A stretch of DNA of 48,115 bases from an uncultured bacterium (GCA_948469375.1 CAOKLO010000024.1:1-48115); one strand, 5' to 3'. Positions 33,518-42,642 are shown, numbered from the stretch's first letter. Notes: generated from the sequence alone by a model not told the origin. Numbers and translations: made by a program.

Positions 33518-34303
33518 ATGGACATCCAACTAGTCGTATCGGATATTGACGGGACCCTCCTGCGCCAGGAGCGCACTCTCTCCCCGGCCCTTCAGGAGGA
33601 AATCTGGCGGCTGGACCGCCGGGGGATTCCTTTCACTTTCGCCACCGGCCGCCTGCCCTTTGAAACGGACGGCCTGCTGGAGGGGCTGCCGCCCCAGCGA
33701 GTCCCTTATGTGGGGGGAAACGGCTCCATTCTGAAATGGGGGAATACCCTGCTGGAGGACAAGCGCTTCCTCCCGGGTCCGCTCCAGAGTATCGCGGAAC
33801 GTTACGCCGCTTTGGGCGTCACGGTGATCTTCAACGACGGGGACTTGGAGCGCCCCCTGCGATCCACTCCCTGGTCCCGTGCCCACGCGGAGGTTTTTCC
33901 AGGACTGGACAGTCCCGCAGGGCCGGAGGTCTGGAACCGGGAGACCCGGAGAATGTATTTCTACCACCCGGAGGGCGCCCACCTGGCGGACTGCCTAGAG
34001 GACCTGCGCCCCTTCGCTGAGGAATACGCAGTCTGCCTCCAGGATGACAGAAGCATCCAAATCTCCGCCGCCAGCTGCACAAAGGCCCAGGGGGTCCAAA
34101 TTCTGGCCCGGTACTGCGGCATCCCGAGGGAACGCATCCTCTGTATCGGTGATTCCTATAACGACATTTCCATGCTGCAATACGCAGGAATTGGGGCGGC
34201 GGTGGAAAACGCCTGTGCCGCTCTCAAAGAGGCCGCAGACTATGTTTCCCCCCTGCCCTGCTGGGAAGGTGCCGTCCAGATTCTACAAACACTGATACCA
34301 TAG
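33518..34303 (+). CDS. Cof-type HAD-IIB sugar phosphatase 2
   Basis: A 261-residue paralogue of the preceding phosphatase, 17 bases downstream. Motif I is VSDIDGTL (Asp9, Asp11), motif II is FATGRL, and motif IV is CIGDSYNDISML. The cap regions of the two enzymes differ, so they probably act on different phosphosugars. Confidence 0.93.
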   Translation: MDIQLVVSDIDGTLLRQERTLSPALQEEIWRLDRRGIPFTFATGRLPFETDGLLEGLPPQRVPYVGGNGSILKWGNTLLEDKRFLPGPLQSIAERYAALGVTVIFNDGDLERPLRSTPWSRAHAEVFPGLDSPAGPEVWNRETRRMYFYHPEGAHLADCLEDLRPFAEEYAVCLQDDRSIQISAASCTKAQGVQILARYCGIPRERILCIGDSYNDISMLQYAGIGAAVENACAALKEAADYVSPLPCWEGAVQILQTLIP

Positions 34304-34400
34304 CCCCCGATCCGCGAACCGACAATCCCTCGATTCCCCAAGGAATATGAACTCCGTCCAAGGGAGTTTGTATAATCATCATTTTTTAGGAGGATACAAC

Positions 34401-35816
34401 ATGAAGAGAATTTTCGCAGCCGCTCTTGCAGTATTTCTGTGCTTGAGCATTCTCACGGCCTGCGGAGGAAACTCCGGTGGTTCCGGCAGCACCGGAGACG
34501 GCTCCAGCAGTGGTTTCAACGGCGGCTCCAACGGCGAGACCTCCAGCGGTCCTGTGGAACTGGTATTCTGGCACAACCGCGGCGGTTCTGCCGGTGAGAC
34601 CCTGGATAAAATTGTCGCGGACTTCAATGAGAACGCCGGGGCCGCGGCGGGCATCCACATTACCGCCGTCTACCAAAACGACACCGTCAGCACCCTGAAG
34701 ACCCTGGTCCAGGCCAAGGACACCGCCAACTATCCTGACATGATCCAAATCTTCGCCGGCGACGTGGAGTACATGAGTACCGTGGACGCAGTGGTCCCCC
34801 TGGACGATCTCATGGACGGAGACAGCGAATTCGACGCGGAGGTTCTCAGCTCTCTGCTGAACACATACACCTATAACGGCACGCTGTACTCCATGCCCTT
34901 CCATGCCTCCACGATGGGCTTCTTCTGGAACAAGACCCTCTTCGCCGAGGCCGGGCTGGACCCGGAGACACCTCCCGCCACCATCGCCGAGATGGCCCAG
35001 ATGGCGGAAAAGCTGCTGAAAAAGGACGCCTCCGGCAAAATCACCCAGTATGCCATCACACTTGGCATGGGCAACGTCTATTTCAACCATTGGATCAGCG
35101 GCCAAGGCAAGTACTCTTTTATCGGAAACAATGAGGGCGGACACGCGGGCCGCATGACCGAGGTCACCTTTGACAAAGACGGCACTATGAAAAAGCTACT
35201 GACCGAATGGAAGAAGGTTTTGGACACCGGCGCCGTGCAGACCGCTGAGTCCGGCAACCAGGCCCGGGATGAGTTTTCCTCCGGCCTGAGCGCCATGGTG
35301 TGCTCCTCCAACTCCGCCCTGGGCCAGTTTACCACCATGTCCAAGGAGATGGGCTTCGATTTTGGCGTCGCCCCCCTGCCGAAGGTGGACGCCGGGGACA
35401 CTGGCGGCGTCTGCCCCGGCGGAAGCAGCATCTACATCCTGGGTAAGGGCGACGATGCGAAGATCCAGGCCGCCTGGTCGTTCATCAAGTTCTGGCTGGA
35501 GCCTGAGCAGCAGTACGCCTACTGTTCCGTGACGGGCACCATCCCTGTCAACGCCAAAACCTTTGACTACGCCCCCATGCAGGAATACGCGGCCGCCAAC
35601 CCGGGCTTTGAGATGTTCTACGACGCGCTGTGCAATTCCAACCCCAAGGTCCAGGAGCACCTCGCCCCCACCCAGCAGGAGTTCACCACCATCTTCCAGG
35701 AGGTCTGCGGAAAGTTCGCCGCCGGTGAAGTGGATGTGGACGGGGCGGTCAGCGAGATGGCCTCCCGCTGCAACGCGGCCCTGGATGAGTATAACGAGGC
35801 AAATCCGATCGTCTGA
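34401..35816 (+). CDS. Sugar ABC importer substrate-binding lipoprotein 2
   Basis: A 471-residue family-1 solute-binding protein starting at ATG 34401 after TTAGGAGG. The signal peptide ends in the lipobox LSILTAC, followed by a long Gly/Ser linker (about 22-52). The mature domain begins PVELVFWHNRGGSAGETLD. It is clearly paralogous to the protein at 23249-24625 (shared GLDPE-PP, EVTFDKDGTM, VLDTGAVQ and LAPTQQEF). The pairing of two such proteins in one island suggests that they bind related ligands. Confidence 0.95.
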   Translation: MKRIFAAALAVFLCLSILTACGGNSGGSGSTGDGSSSGFNGGSNGETSSGPVELVFWHNRGGSAGETLDKIVADFNENAGAAAGIHITAVYQNDTVSTLKTLVQAKDTANYPDMIQIFAGDVEYMSTVDAVVPLDDLMDGDSEFDAEVLSSLLNTYTYNGTLYSMPFHASTMGFFWNKTLFAEAGLDPETPPATIAEMAQMAEKLLKKDASGKITQYAITLGMGNVYFNHWISGQGKYSFIGNNEGGHAGRMTEVTFDKDGTMKKLLTEWKKVLDTGAVQTAESGNQARDEFSSGLSAMVCSSNSALGQFTTMSKEMGFDFGVAPLPKVDAGDTGGVCPGGSSIYILGKGDDAKIQAAWSFIKFWLEPEQQYAYCSVTGTIPVNAKTFDYAPMQEYAAANPGFEMFYDALCNSNPKVQEHLAPTQQEFTTIFQEVCGKFAAGEVDVDGAVSEMASRCNAALDEYNEANPIV

Positions 35817-35838
35817 TCCGGCGAGTCCCCGGATTTTC

Positions 35839-35870
35839 GCGAGGCAGGATACTCCCGTATCCTGCCTCGC
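35839..35870 (+). terminator. Hairpin between binding-protein and permease genes (plus arm)
   Basis: GCGAGGCAGGATA and TATCCTGCCTCGC pair perfectly over 13 bp with a 6-base loop, 22 bases after the binding-protein stop. No T run follows directly. It mirrors the hairpin at 23197-23220 in the other importer. Confidence 0.65.
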
Positions 35871-35909
35871 CCAATACAAAAAACGGCCCCCGCTGAGAAG
35901 GAGCGTACT

Positions 35910-36818
35910 ATGGATAAGCAACACACCGCCCCAGCTGTTCAGCAGCCAAAAACCGGAAGGCGCCTGAAGCGGGCAAACGGGTACTTCTATCTGCTTCCCG
36001 CGCTGCTTCTGATTGTCGTCTTCAGCTACATTCCCTTCATCAAGACCATCTTTTTGAGCTTTTTCACCATCAACTCCAGCAACGAGGTGGTCGCCTTCGC
36101 CGGTCTGAAAAACTACCTGCGGGTCCTGGAGGACCAGGAGTTCCTCAGCTCCGTGGTGAACACCATCAAATACACCGCCGTCACCGTCCCCGTCACCCTG
36201 ATCCTGGCTTACTTCTTCGCCATGCTCTGCTGCCGCACCCGGCGGCTCTCCCGGGTGTATGAGACTATGCTTGCCCTGCCCATGGCGGTCTCCATGTCCG
36301 TGGCCACCACTATTTTCAATCTGATGCTCAACCCCAATATCGGCCCCGTGAACCACTATCTCCATCTGAATATCGAGTGGCTCACCGATAAAAACACCGT
36401 CATCTATACGCTGATCCTCATTGGCATCTGGCTCCATGTGGGCATGGCGTTTTTGTTCCTCCTGTCCGCTGTGCGGAACGTGCCGGCAGAGCTTCTGGAA
36501 AGCGCCCGGCTGGACGGGGCGCCCCTTTCCAGGCAGGTAATCAGCATCTACATCCCCATGACCTCGCCCACGCTGTTCTACCTGCTGTGCACGAACCTGG
36601 CCTCCAGCATGATGATGTCCGACCTGGTCATCGCCCTCACTCAGGGCGGGACCTCCAACAGCTCCACCTCCACGATCATCTACTACATGTACCGCAAAGC
36701 GTTTTATATCTACAACTACGGCGCGGCCTACGCCTCGGCGGTGCTGGCCTTCCTGATCGCTTTCGCGCTGATCCTGGCCAGTTTCATCCTGGAAAAAAGG
36801 AAGGTGCATTACTCATGA
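35910..36818 (+). CDS. Sugar ABC importer permease, MalF type (2)
   Basis: A 302-residue permease starting at ATG 35910 after GAAGGAGC. It has six membrane helices after a basic N-terminus. The EAA loop reads LLESARLDGAPLSRQVISI then PMTSP. It overlaps the partner permease by 4 bases. No ATPase gene follows, as in the first importer. Confidence 0.94.
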   Translation: MDKQHTAPAVQQPKTGRRLKRANGYFYLLPALLLIVVFSYIPFIKTIFLSFFTINSSNEVVAFAGLKNYLRVLEDQEFLSSVVNTIKYTAVTVPVTLILAYFFAMLCCRTRRLSRVYETMLALPMAVSMSVATTIFNLMLNPNIGPVNHYLHLNIEWLTDKNTVIYTLILIGIWLHVGMAFLFLLSAVRNVPAELLESARLDGAPLSRQVISIYIPMTSPTLFYLLCTNLASSMMMSDLVIALTQGGTSNSSTSTIIYYMYRKAFYIYNYGAAYASAVLAFLIAFALILASFILEKRKVHYS

Positions 36819-37678
36819 GCGGCAACAACACTCTCCCACGGGCCTCCAGCCGGAAAAAGCAGCGTACCCAGGACTGGCTGGTCCAGTTCATCGCGCTGGT
36901 CTGCGGCCTGATCATCATCATACCCGTTTTGTATTGTCTGTCCCTCTCTTTCATGAGAGTGTCGGAGATTTTGTCCCGTCCCCCCAAGATCTTCCCCGGC
37001 GGGCTGTATCTGGGCAACTATGAAACCGCGCTGACCAAGTCCATGATCCCCCGGTTCCTGCTGAACTCCATGATCATCTCTCTGGTCTGCAGTATCGTCA
37101 GGGTGCTGACCGCCTCCCTGGCGGGCTTCGGGTTCGCGTTTCTCGACTTCAGGGGCAAGAACCTGCTGTTCTACCTGGTCCTGGGCACCATGCTGATCCC
37201 CGGCGATGTGATCCTGACCAGCAACTACTTCACCATCTCCCAGCTGGGCCTGGTCAACACCTATCTTGGCATCATGCTGCTGTACTTTGTCTCGGCCAAC
37301 AACATCTTCATGATGCGCCAGCACTTCCTGACGGTGTCCAAGACCCTGCGGGAGGCGGCCCAGATCGACGGCTGCGGGGACCTCCGCTTTTACGGGCAGA
37401 TCCTCCTGCCCATCTCCAGCCCCGTCCTGGTCACGGTTTTCATCTCCTCGTTCATCAGCACCTGGAACATGTACCTCTGGCCGCTGATCGTCGCCAACTC
37501 CAGCAACGAGATGCGAACGGTTCAGGTGGGCCTGAAGACCCTGAACTTCGCGGAGGAGGCCTCCTACGGCGGCACCATGGCCGGCGCCATGATTATCCTG
37601 ATCCCCACGCTGCTGGTGTTTCTGATCTTCCAGCGGCGCATCGTCGGCGGGATGTCCACAGGGTCGGTCAAGGGATGA
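36815..37678 (+). CDS. Sugar ABC importer permease, MalG type (2)
   Basis: A 287-residue permease starting at ATG 36815 (ATGA overlap). It shows six membrane helices, the docking loop LREAAQIDGCGDLRFY followed by LPISSP, and the CUT1-type ending QRRIVGGMSTGSVKG. It is a paralogue of the protein at 21430-22257. The longer frame upstream lies antisense-like inside the partner gene and is not used. Confidence 0.94.
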   Translation: MSGNNTLPRASSRKKQRTQDWLVQFIALVCGLIIIIPVLYCLSLSFMRVSEILSRPPKIFPGGLYLGNYETALTKSMIPRFLLNSMIISLVCSIVRVLTASLAGFGFAFLDFRGKNLLFYLVLGTMLIPGDVILTSNYFTISQLGLVNTYLGIMLLYFVSANNIFMMRQHFLTVSKTLREAAQIDGCGDLRFYGQILLPISSPVLVTVFISSFISTWNMYLWPLIVANSSNEMRTVQVGLKTLNFAEEASYGGTMAGAMIILIPTLLVFLIFQRRIVGGMSTGSVKG

Positions 37679-37719
37679 TCGCAGTGGCAAAAAGCGGCGG
37701 TATCCTTTTCGCGTTTATT

Positions 37720-37751
37720 GTTTCCGCCCCCCATTCCTGGGGGGCGGAAAC
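37720..37751 (+). terminator. Hairpin between permease and kinase-like gene
   Basis: GTTTCCGCCCCCC and GGGGGGCGGAAAC pair perfectly over 13 bp around a 6-base loop, 42 bases after the permease stop. Only a weak T run follows (ATTTCC), so partial termination is likely. Confidence 0.65.
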
Positions 37752-37790
37752 ATTTCCGGTTTCCACTTATGAAGGGGGTTTCGTACTATT

Positions 37791-38696
37791 ATGCCAGAAT
37801 ACATCATTGCTTCAACCATCGTCACCGATGACATATGGCTTCCGGGGCACATTCATGCGGGGCGCTTTCTCGGCGGGGCTGGTATTTATGCGCTCAGCGG
37901 TCTGAGCTTGTGGTGCAGGGACGTGCTGCTGGTCACCGGCAGGGGAACGGACTTTGCGGGGCAATGCGCAGACTGGTTTCATCGAAATCACTGCTCCGAG
38001 CAGGGGTTGCTGCCGCGGGAGGAACCGACGCCCGTCACCGTCGTTCGATACGATTCCAAGGGGAGAAGGACCGACCAGCCCTTGTACGGGTGGGAGCACT
38101 ACCGGAAGATGGAGGCGTCCGCTTCCGAGATCACCGCCATGATCGACGGAAACACGAAGGGCGTCTATGTGTTTCAGGAAATCCCCCCAGGGTACTGGGA
38201 GGAGCTGCTCTCCGCCAAATCGAAATACCACTTCGCACTGGAGTGGGAAGTGAATGAAACCGCCTTGCGTCCCCCCAAACAATACGATGTCAGGAAAATT
38301 GCGGAGCGCTGCGACATCCTGTCCCTGAACCACGCGGAGGCCCGTGTCCTGCTGGATGAAACCCAGCCGGAGGCAGTCATCGCCAATCTTCTGTCATGGG
38401 ACATTCCCTTGATCTATCTGCGTATGGGGAAAAGGGGCGCCGTAATCCTCCGAAATGGGACAAGCGTATGGATTCCCAGCATACCCGTCTCCGCCGTGGA
38501 CCCTACCGGCGCCGGGAACGCTTCTTCTGCCGCGGTGCTCTACGGCTGCTGCCAGGGCTTCGACGCTCTGCGGTGTGGACTGCTTGGCAATCTGAGCGCG
38601 GGGGAGTGTATCCGGCAGTACGGGCCGCCTGAATTTTTAGCCGCCAGCCGGGAACGCGCCTCCAAGCATCTGCAGGAGCTGACACAGACGAGATAG
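37791..38696 (+). CDS. PfkB-family carbohydrate kinase-like protein with Asn at the catalytic position
   Basis: A 301-residue protein with the PfkB fold. The substrate-side glycines are GGAGIYALSGLSLW (28-41) and the anion-hole loop is AVDPTGAGNAS (236-245). In typical PfkB kinases that loop reads D-T-x-G-A-G-D, where the last Asp is the catalytic base; here it is Asn243. The rest of the loop is intact. Some PfkB relatives (MAK32-like) also have Asn here, so it may be a distinct subfamily, a binding protein or a weak kinase. It follows a strong hairpin after the importer and precedes the second SIS gene. Confidence 0.8.
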   Translation: MPEYIIASTIVTDDIWLPGHIHAGRFLGGAGIYALSGLSLWCRDVLLVTGRGTDFAGQCADWFHRNHCSEQGLLPREEPTPVTVVRYDSKGRRTDQPLYGWEHYRKMEASASEITAMIDGNTKGVYVFQEIPPGYWEELLSAKSKYHFALEWEVNETALRPPKQYDVRKIAERCDILSLNHAEARVLLDETQPEAVIANLLSWDIPLIYLRMGKRGAVILRNGTSVWIPSIPVSAVDPTGAGNASSAAVLYGCCQGFDALRCGLLGNLSAGECIRQYGPPEFLAASRERASKHLQELTQTR

Positions 38697-38777
38697 GAAG
38701 GCGGCGGCCCGGCGCTTCCCTTTTTCAACCATGGCACGGACAACCGTGCAACTTTCACAAATGGAGGCAGCTATCCA

Positions 38778-39899
38778 ATGAATTCACAACTTTCACAGAA
38801 CGAAATCCGAAAGCACATATATAGTATTCCACCGTTGCTCCTGGCGGAATCAGAGAACATGTTTCACCCCTCCCCCGAGAGTCTGAGCGGCCTGGCCGGG
38901 GAGCGCATCCAGTCCGTCCTTCTCACAGGATGCGGATATTCCTACGCGGCGTGTCTCGCGGTCAAGCAGGCCTTCCAGCGAATCACGAAGCTCCCCGTTC
39001 AGATACTCCCCGCCATTGAGGTCTCACGCTTTACGGATCTTGGGAATCCTGGCCTGTCAAGCACGCTGCTGATCGCCATCAGCTATTCCGGCGAGGTCTC
39101 TCGAATCAACGAAGCCTTGGCGCTGTATCAAAAACACGGCGCCTTGACCATCGGCGTCACCGGAAACCCGGCCTCGAAGATGCGGGAATACTGCCGTTTT
39201 CTTATTCCCGCGTCCGCTCCGCCCTTGGAGCGGGCGCTGCCCCTGCGCGGCTTCGCCATGACGTATCTTGCCCTTCTGTCCATTGGATGCACCCTGGCCA
39301 AGATGGGAGATCCCGCCTTTTCCGTCTCTGAGATTACGGCCGAGATCATGCGGTGCGCGGGAGAGCTGGAAGCGGCATTACCCCATATGGACGAGGAAAC
39401 CTACGCCTTCACGACGCATGTTCGGGAAGCTGCGGCCTTTGAGTTCATCGGGGCGGGCTATGAGCGGGGCGCGGCTTTTCTGGGGAAAATCGAGATGATG
39501 GGCCAGGCGGGCGCCGTCGCCGTGGATGAAGATCCAGAGCAGTGGCTGCACTGCAACTTCTTTATGGCCGGTCCGGAGAACATTGGCACCATGCTGTTTT
39601 TGGCCTCCGGTTCTCCGGCCCTCTCCCGGGGAGAGGAGGCGCTGGCGTACCTTCTGCATTTGGGACGTCCGGCCTGCGTGGTGACCGACAGCGCCGGATA
39701 TGTCGGCCCGGCAATGGCGATACACGTGCCAAGAATCTCCGACGTCACGGCCGGACTTGTTGAAATGACGGTGCCGTCTCTCCTGACCGGGTATATCTGC
39801 GAGATGAGGGGCGAGACGTATTCCAGGGGATTTCGGGACCAGTGGGCAATTTTCCGAGATGGCCGCGGTACAACAAAAAGCAAGATCACAGTTCGATAA
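38778..39899 (+). CDS. SIS-domain sugar isomerase/deglycase-like protein 2
   Basis: A 373-residue two-SIS-domain protein, paralogous to the product at 30193-31332. The first domain has LLTGCGYSYAACLAVKQAFQ and AISYSGEVSRINEA; the second begins near EFIGAGYERGAAFLGKIE. Both paralogues share EDPEQWLHCNFF/AEEWLHLNFF and GETYSRGFRDQWAI/GETYGRGCKDRWAF. A phosphosugar with an amino or amino-acid substituent is the likely substrate. The ribosome site is ATGGAGG. Confidence 0.88.
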   Translation: MNSQLSQNEIRKHIYSIPPLLLAESENMFHPSPESLSGLAGERIQSVLLTGCGYSYAACLAVKQAFQRITKLPVQILPAIEVSRFTDLGNPGLSSTLLIAISYSGEVSRINEALALYQKHGALTIGVTGNPASKMREYCRFLIPASAPPLERALPLRGFAMTYLALLSIGCTLAKMGDPAFSVSEITAEIMRCAGELEAALPHMDEETYAFTTHVREAAAFEFIGAGYERGAAFLGKIEMMGQAGAVAVDEDPEQWLHCNFFMAGPENIGTMLFLASGSPALSRGEEALAYLLHLGRPACVVTDSAGYVGPAMAIHVPRISDVTAGLVEMTVPSLLTGYICEMRGETYSRGFRDQWAIFRDGRGTTKSKITVR

Positions 39900-39926
39900 G
39901 ACGCGGCGAAAAAGGAGAAAACTATT

Positions 39927-41133
39927 ATGTGTGAACGTGAAAACGAGAACATCGCTCAAGCGGTTCAGAAGAAACGGCGGATCATCGGCACGGCCATGCG
40001 CCGGGAGCCGGCGGACTTAGTGCTGAAAAACGCGTCGTATGTCAACGTCTTTACCAACGAGATTTCCACGGGGGATATTGCCGCCGGTGCCTCCTCTGAC
40101 CATGAATGCCGGAACATTCAGGATGCCATCGCAAAATTGGAACGAGGGCGTATATTATGATCCGGGAGGGAACTGCCGCCCGAAACTTGGAGGCTCTGGC
40201 GCATCTTCTCAATGAGACGTATGGAGCACGGTGCTTGCTCTGCACGGACGACAAGCACCCCATCGACCTTATAAAAAAGGGTCATATTGACGGAATCATC
40301 CGAGAGGCCATCCATATGGGGGCGGAGCCTATCGCCGTCATAAAAGCCGCCACGTTCAACGCGGCCCAATATTTCCGGATGCACGACCGGGCGCTATCGC
40401 GCCGGGATGGCTGGCTGATCTTGCAGTGGCAGACAATTTTGAAAACGTCTGCGTTGAGGCGGTCTATAAACGGGGTATTCTAGCTGCGGAAAATCAAGCG
40501 GCCTGCGTGTTCCGTATTCCATCCATAGATGTCCGCCTGACAGAACGGGCTCTCCGCACGTTCCAGCCGGTCAGGCTCCGTCCCGAGGACTTCAAACCCG
40601 GCGAGCCGTACCACGTCATCGGCATGGTCAACGGCGAAATCACCACCGTGGACGCCGGCTGCGCGAGAGAGCCTGGCACTTCCCAGAATATTCTGTGGGC
40701 CGCCGTAGCAGAGCGGCACCGGGGCACCGGTCATATCGGCATCGGTCTGCTCCATGGCTACGGCCTGAAATCCGGCGCTGTGGCGACCAGCATCTCGCAC
40801 GATTCTCATAACATCATTGTTGCGGGCACCTGCGCGGAGGATTGTTCCGCTGCCGCAAACCAAGCGGCTGATTTAAACGGCGGCATCGTGGTCTGGAGCC
40901 ATGGAAAACCGGCGGCAGAAGTTCCCCTGCCCATCGCTGGCATTATGAGCGACCGACCTTTGGAAACCGTCAACAGTGAGCCGGAGGCCGCCAAAAAAGC
41001 GGCTTACGCCCTGGGGGTAAATCCCAAGATCGACCCCTTTATGACGCTGAGCTTTATGGCTTTTCCGGTGATTCCGACTTTGCGGCTTACTACTCAGGGG
41101 ATCTTTGATGTTACAAAGCAAAGATACTTATAG
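39927..41133 (+). pseudogene. Adenine deaminase, internal deletion and frameshifts
   Basis: Three collinear pieces match adenine deaminase (adenine to hypoxanthine). The first is the N-terminus up to about NEISTGDIA, joined directly to ASSDHECRNIQDAIAKLERG. The second (from about 40145) begins MIREGTAARNLEALAHLLNE and reaches the AAQYFRMHDRA region. The third runs from about 40420 (DNFENVCVEAVYKRG) to the natural-looking end [11 protein letters not shown]. Full-length enzymes have about 570-600 residues. Here about 150-180 are missing, including the metal-binding His-x-His region. Frameshifts lie near 40145 and 40400-40425. It is not functional. Its former presence supports purine-type substrates for this locus. 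Confidence 0.85.
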
Positions 41134-41149
41134 GAGATTCTTCATTGGG

Positions 41150-41410
41150 GCGAAAAGATACTGTCCATGTCCTTTCAGAGCCTCCACGCTGGTGACGCTT
41201 CGGGAGAGGCTCCGTGTGGAGGACATGGCGGCAATTCTGAAGGCGCCCACCTCCCAGGCGCGTCTGCTGGGGAAGTACGGCGTGGAGCTGCTGGCCCCCT
41301 GCTATAGGGAATACCATCCGGAGTTGGGCGAGATTTCCTCCTATTCCCCGGGCTTCAAGGAAAACGGCTCCGTCTTCTGCCACAACAACCCCTGGATTGT
41401 CTGCGGCGGT
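41150..41410 (+). pseudogene. GH94 glycoside phosphorylase fragment
   Basis: A short plus-strand stretch resembles the catalytic region of GH94 (cellobiose/chitobiose) phosphorylases, notably [20 protein letters not shown] followed by I-V. Upstream residues [20 protein letters not shown] also fit. After about 41400 the frame no longer matches. It has no start and only about 85 codons of an enzyme of about 800 residues. It is a relic overlapping no functional gene. Confidence 0.6.
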
Positions 41411-41661
41411 CCTGGGCCGCCTGTTTTGGAAAGAGGGCCGGATCGAGCGTTTGAAATTCTCCCACTCGTTGGGATCGCACGTTTCCTGATCGAAAACCGC
41501 CAAGGTCCCGGAGATCACCGGCCTTGGCGGTTCTAAATCAGCCATGTTTTTTGGCCTCTGAAAACCAGGGTAATGCCCCTCTATCTTTTGGGAAGGCCAT
41601 TCCAAACCGCTATCAAAACATTTAACTGGTCCTCATCACAGGTTTCAACAGCATGAATCAT
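41411..41661. other. Gap with one 11-bp hairpin
   Basis: AACCGCCAAGG (41495-41505) pairs with CCTTGGCGGTT (41522-41532). On the minus strand it is followed by TTTTCG, so it could be a terminator in that direction. A minus-strand frame across 41400-41600 contains [18 protein letters not shown], which may be the worn end of an element gene. I see nothing else. Confidence 0.4.
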
Positions 41662-41910
41662 CTAAAACCGCTCCAAATCCAGATGCTCTCTTTCAGGAAA
41701 AGCAAAGACGTTCGGGTCAATACATAAATGCCGTAGAATTGCGATCAGGTCATTATAGCTGGGATGAGAATGTCCGTTTTCAATGGAAGAATCATGATGC
41801 GCGGAACAATTCAGAAGCCGAAGCATCTCTTCCGCTTTGACTGCGCGGTTCAGTCGGCAGATCTGAATGGTCTCTCCGAGAATATCGGGAATGCCCAGCT
41901 TTACATCCAC
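41662..41910 (-). CDS. Small XRE-type helix-turn-helix protein
   Basis: An 82-residue protein beginning at GTG 41910. The middle fits an XRE DNA-binding domain: LGETIQICRLNRAVKAEEML, then LNCSAHHDSSIENGHSHPSY, where SSIENG-x-x-x-PSY is the hallmark of the recognition-helix end. Helix two is degenerate compared with typical members (no clear T-Q-E-E-L-A), so binding could be impaired. It has a short C-terminal tail. It lies alone between debris on the opposite strand, and may be an element regulator left behind. Confidence 0.55.
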   Translation of the reverse strand: MDVKLGIPDILGETIQICRLNRAVKAEEMLRLLNCSAHHDSSIENGHSHPSYNDLIAILRHLCIDPNVFAFPEREHLDLERF

Positions 41911-42117
41911 GTTACCACCACCTTACCCAAATTTTACATGTTAGGCAGGCTTACTTGTGTTTGTGATTGAAACCTTTTTGTGTTCCGAAATCGGCTGCGC
42001 CTTATTGGGGGCATGCCGAAACAGCACAGCCGACGGCCTCGGCTGTGCTCTTCCTCTGGAAATATTTGTTTTCGCTTTCCGCTGGAGTTCCGCCTTCGAT
42101 GCGGGTGTTGACTGTTA

Positions 42118-42642
42118 TTGCTAAATGAACACAGTATGCAGCTTAAGCTCCAACCTATTTATGCTGAGTATTGTAGAAACCATTATGAACCCCTTGATAG
42201 GTCGTGCGTTGATTCATATCTACAGGATTATATTTCAGATGAAGCGCTACGCCAATATAATGAAGCGCTTCCCGCAAAAGATGAGATAGATAAATATATC
42301 AAAGAATTGGGAGCGTATCAGCGAGTACGTAAAGGTGGAGTAGCATTTAAACTTCAAATATCCAATGACGGAACAGCTAAAGCAACAGACATACGTGCTT
42401 TTATAGATTTTCCAGAAGAATTTTTGCTATATGATAGTTCAGATATAGAAGATATAGAGGAGCCAGAGGCACCAGTGTTACCAGAAAGTCCAATTGAGAA
42501 GGCTGAAGAAGAATATGTAAAACAGATGAATCCTGTAAGTGCTACTGCCTCTGCAAAAGGAAAATTCAAGGCCGAAATCTCTATAATGTGTTCTGAATAC
42601 CTGGAACCAATCGAGAGTTACATTGATATTAAGGTAGTATGA
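42118..42642 (+). CDS. AT-rich orphan gene or 3' fragment
   Basis: A frame of 174 codons beginning TTG 42118 (or ATG 42136, without a good ribosome site). The protein is acidic, with a beta-like part GGVAFKLQISNDGTAKATDI and then an acidic Pro/Glu stretch. The beta-like part recalls domains in larger proteins from defence or conjugative islands, so this may be the tail of such a gene. Base composition is much richer in A/T than the neighbours, suggesting recent transfer. I assign no function. Confidence 0.5.
   Translation: MLNEHSMQLKLQPIYAEYCRNHYEPLDRSCVDSYLQDYISDEALRQYNEALPAKDEIDKYIKELGAYQRVRKGGVAFKLQISNDGTAKATDIRAFIDFPEEFLLYDSSDIEDIEEPEAPVLPESPIEKAEEEYVKQMNPVSATASAKGKFKAEISIMCSEYLEPIESYIDIKVV

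Noticed and set aside
35196-36809. 537-codon minus-strand open frame opposite the second importer
   Set aside because: It spans two real genes and a hairpin, and its composition is that of an antisense frame in GC-rich DNA.
41111-41605. Minus-strand 164-codon frame across the GH94 relic
   Set aside because: Only a short part (near 41400-41500) looks protein-like; the rest is antisense to the GH94 remnant.
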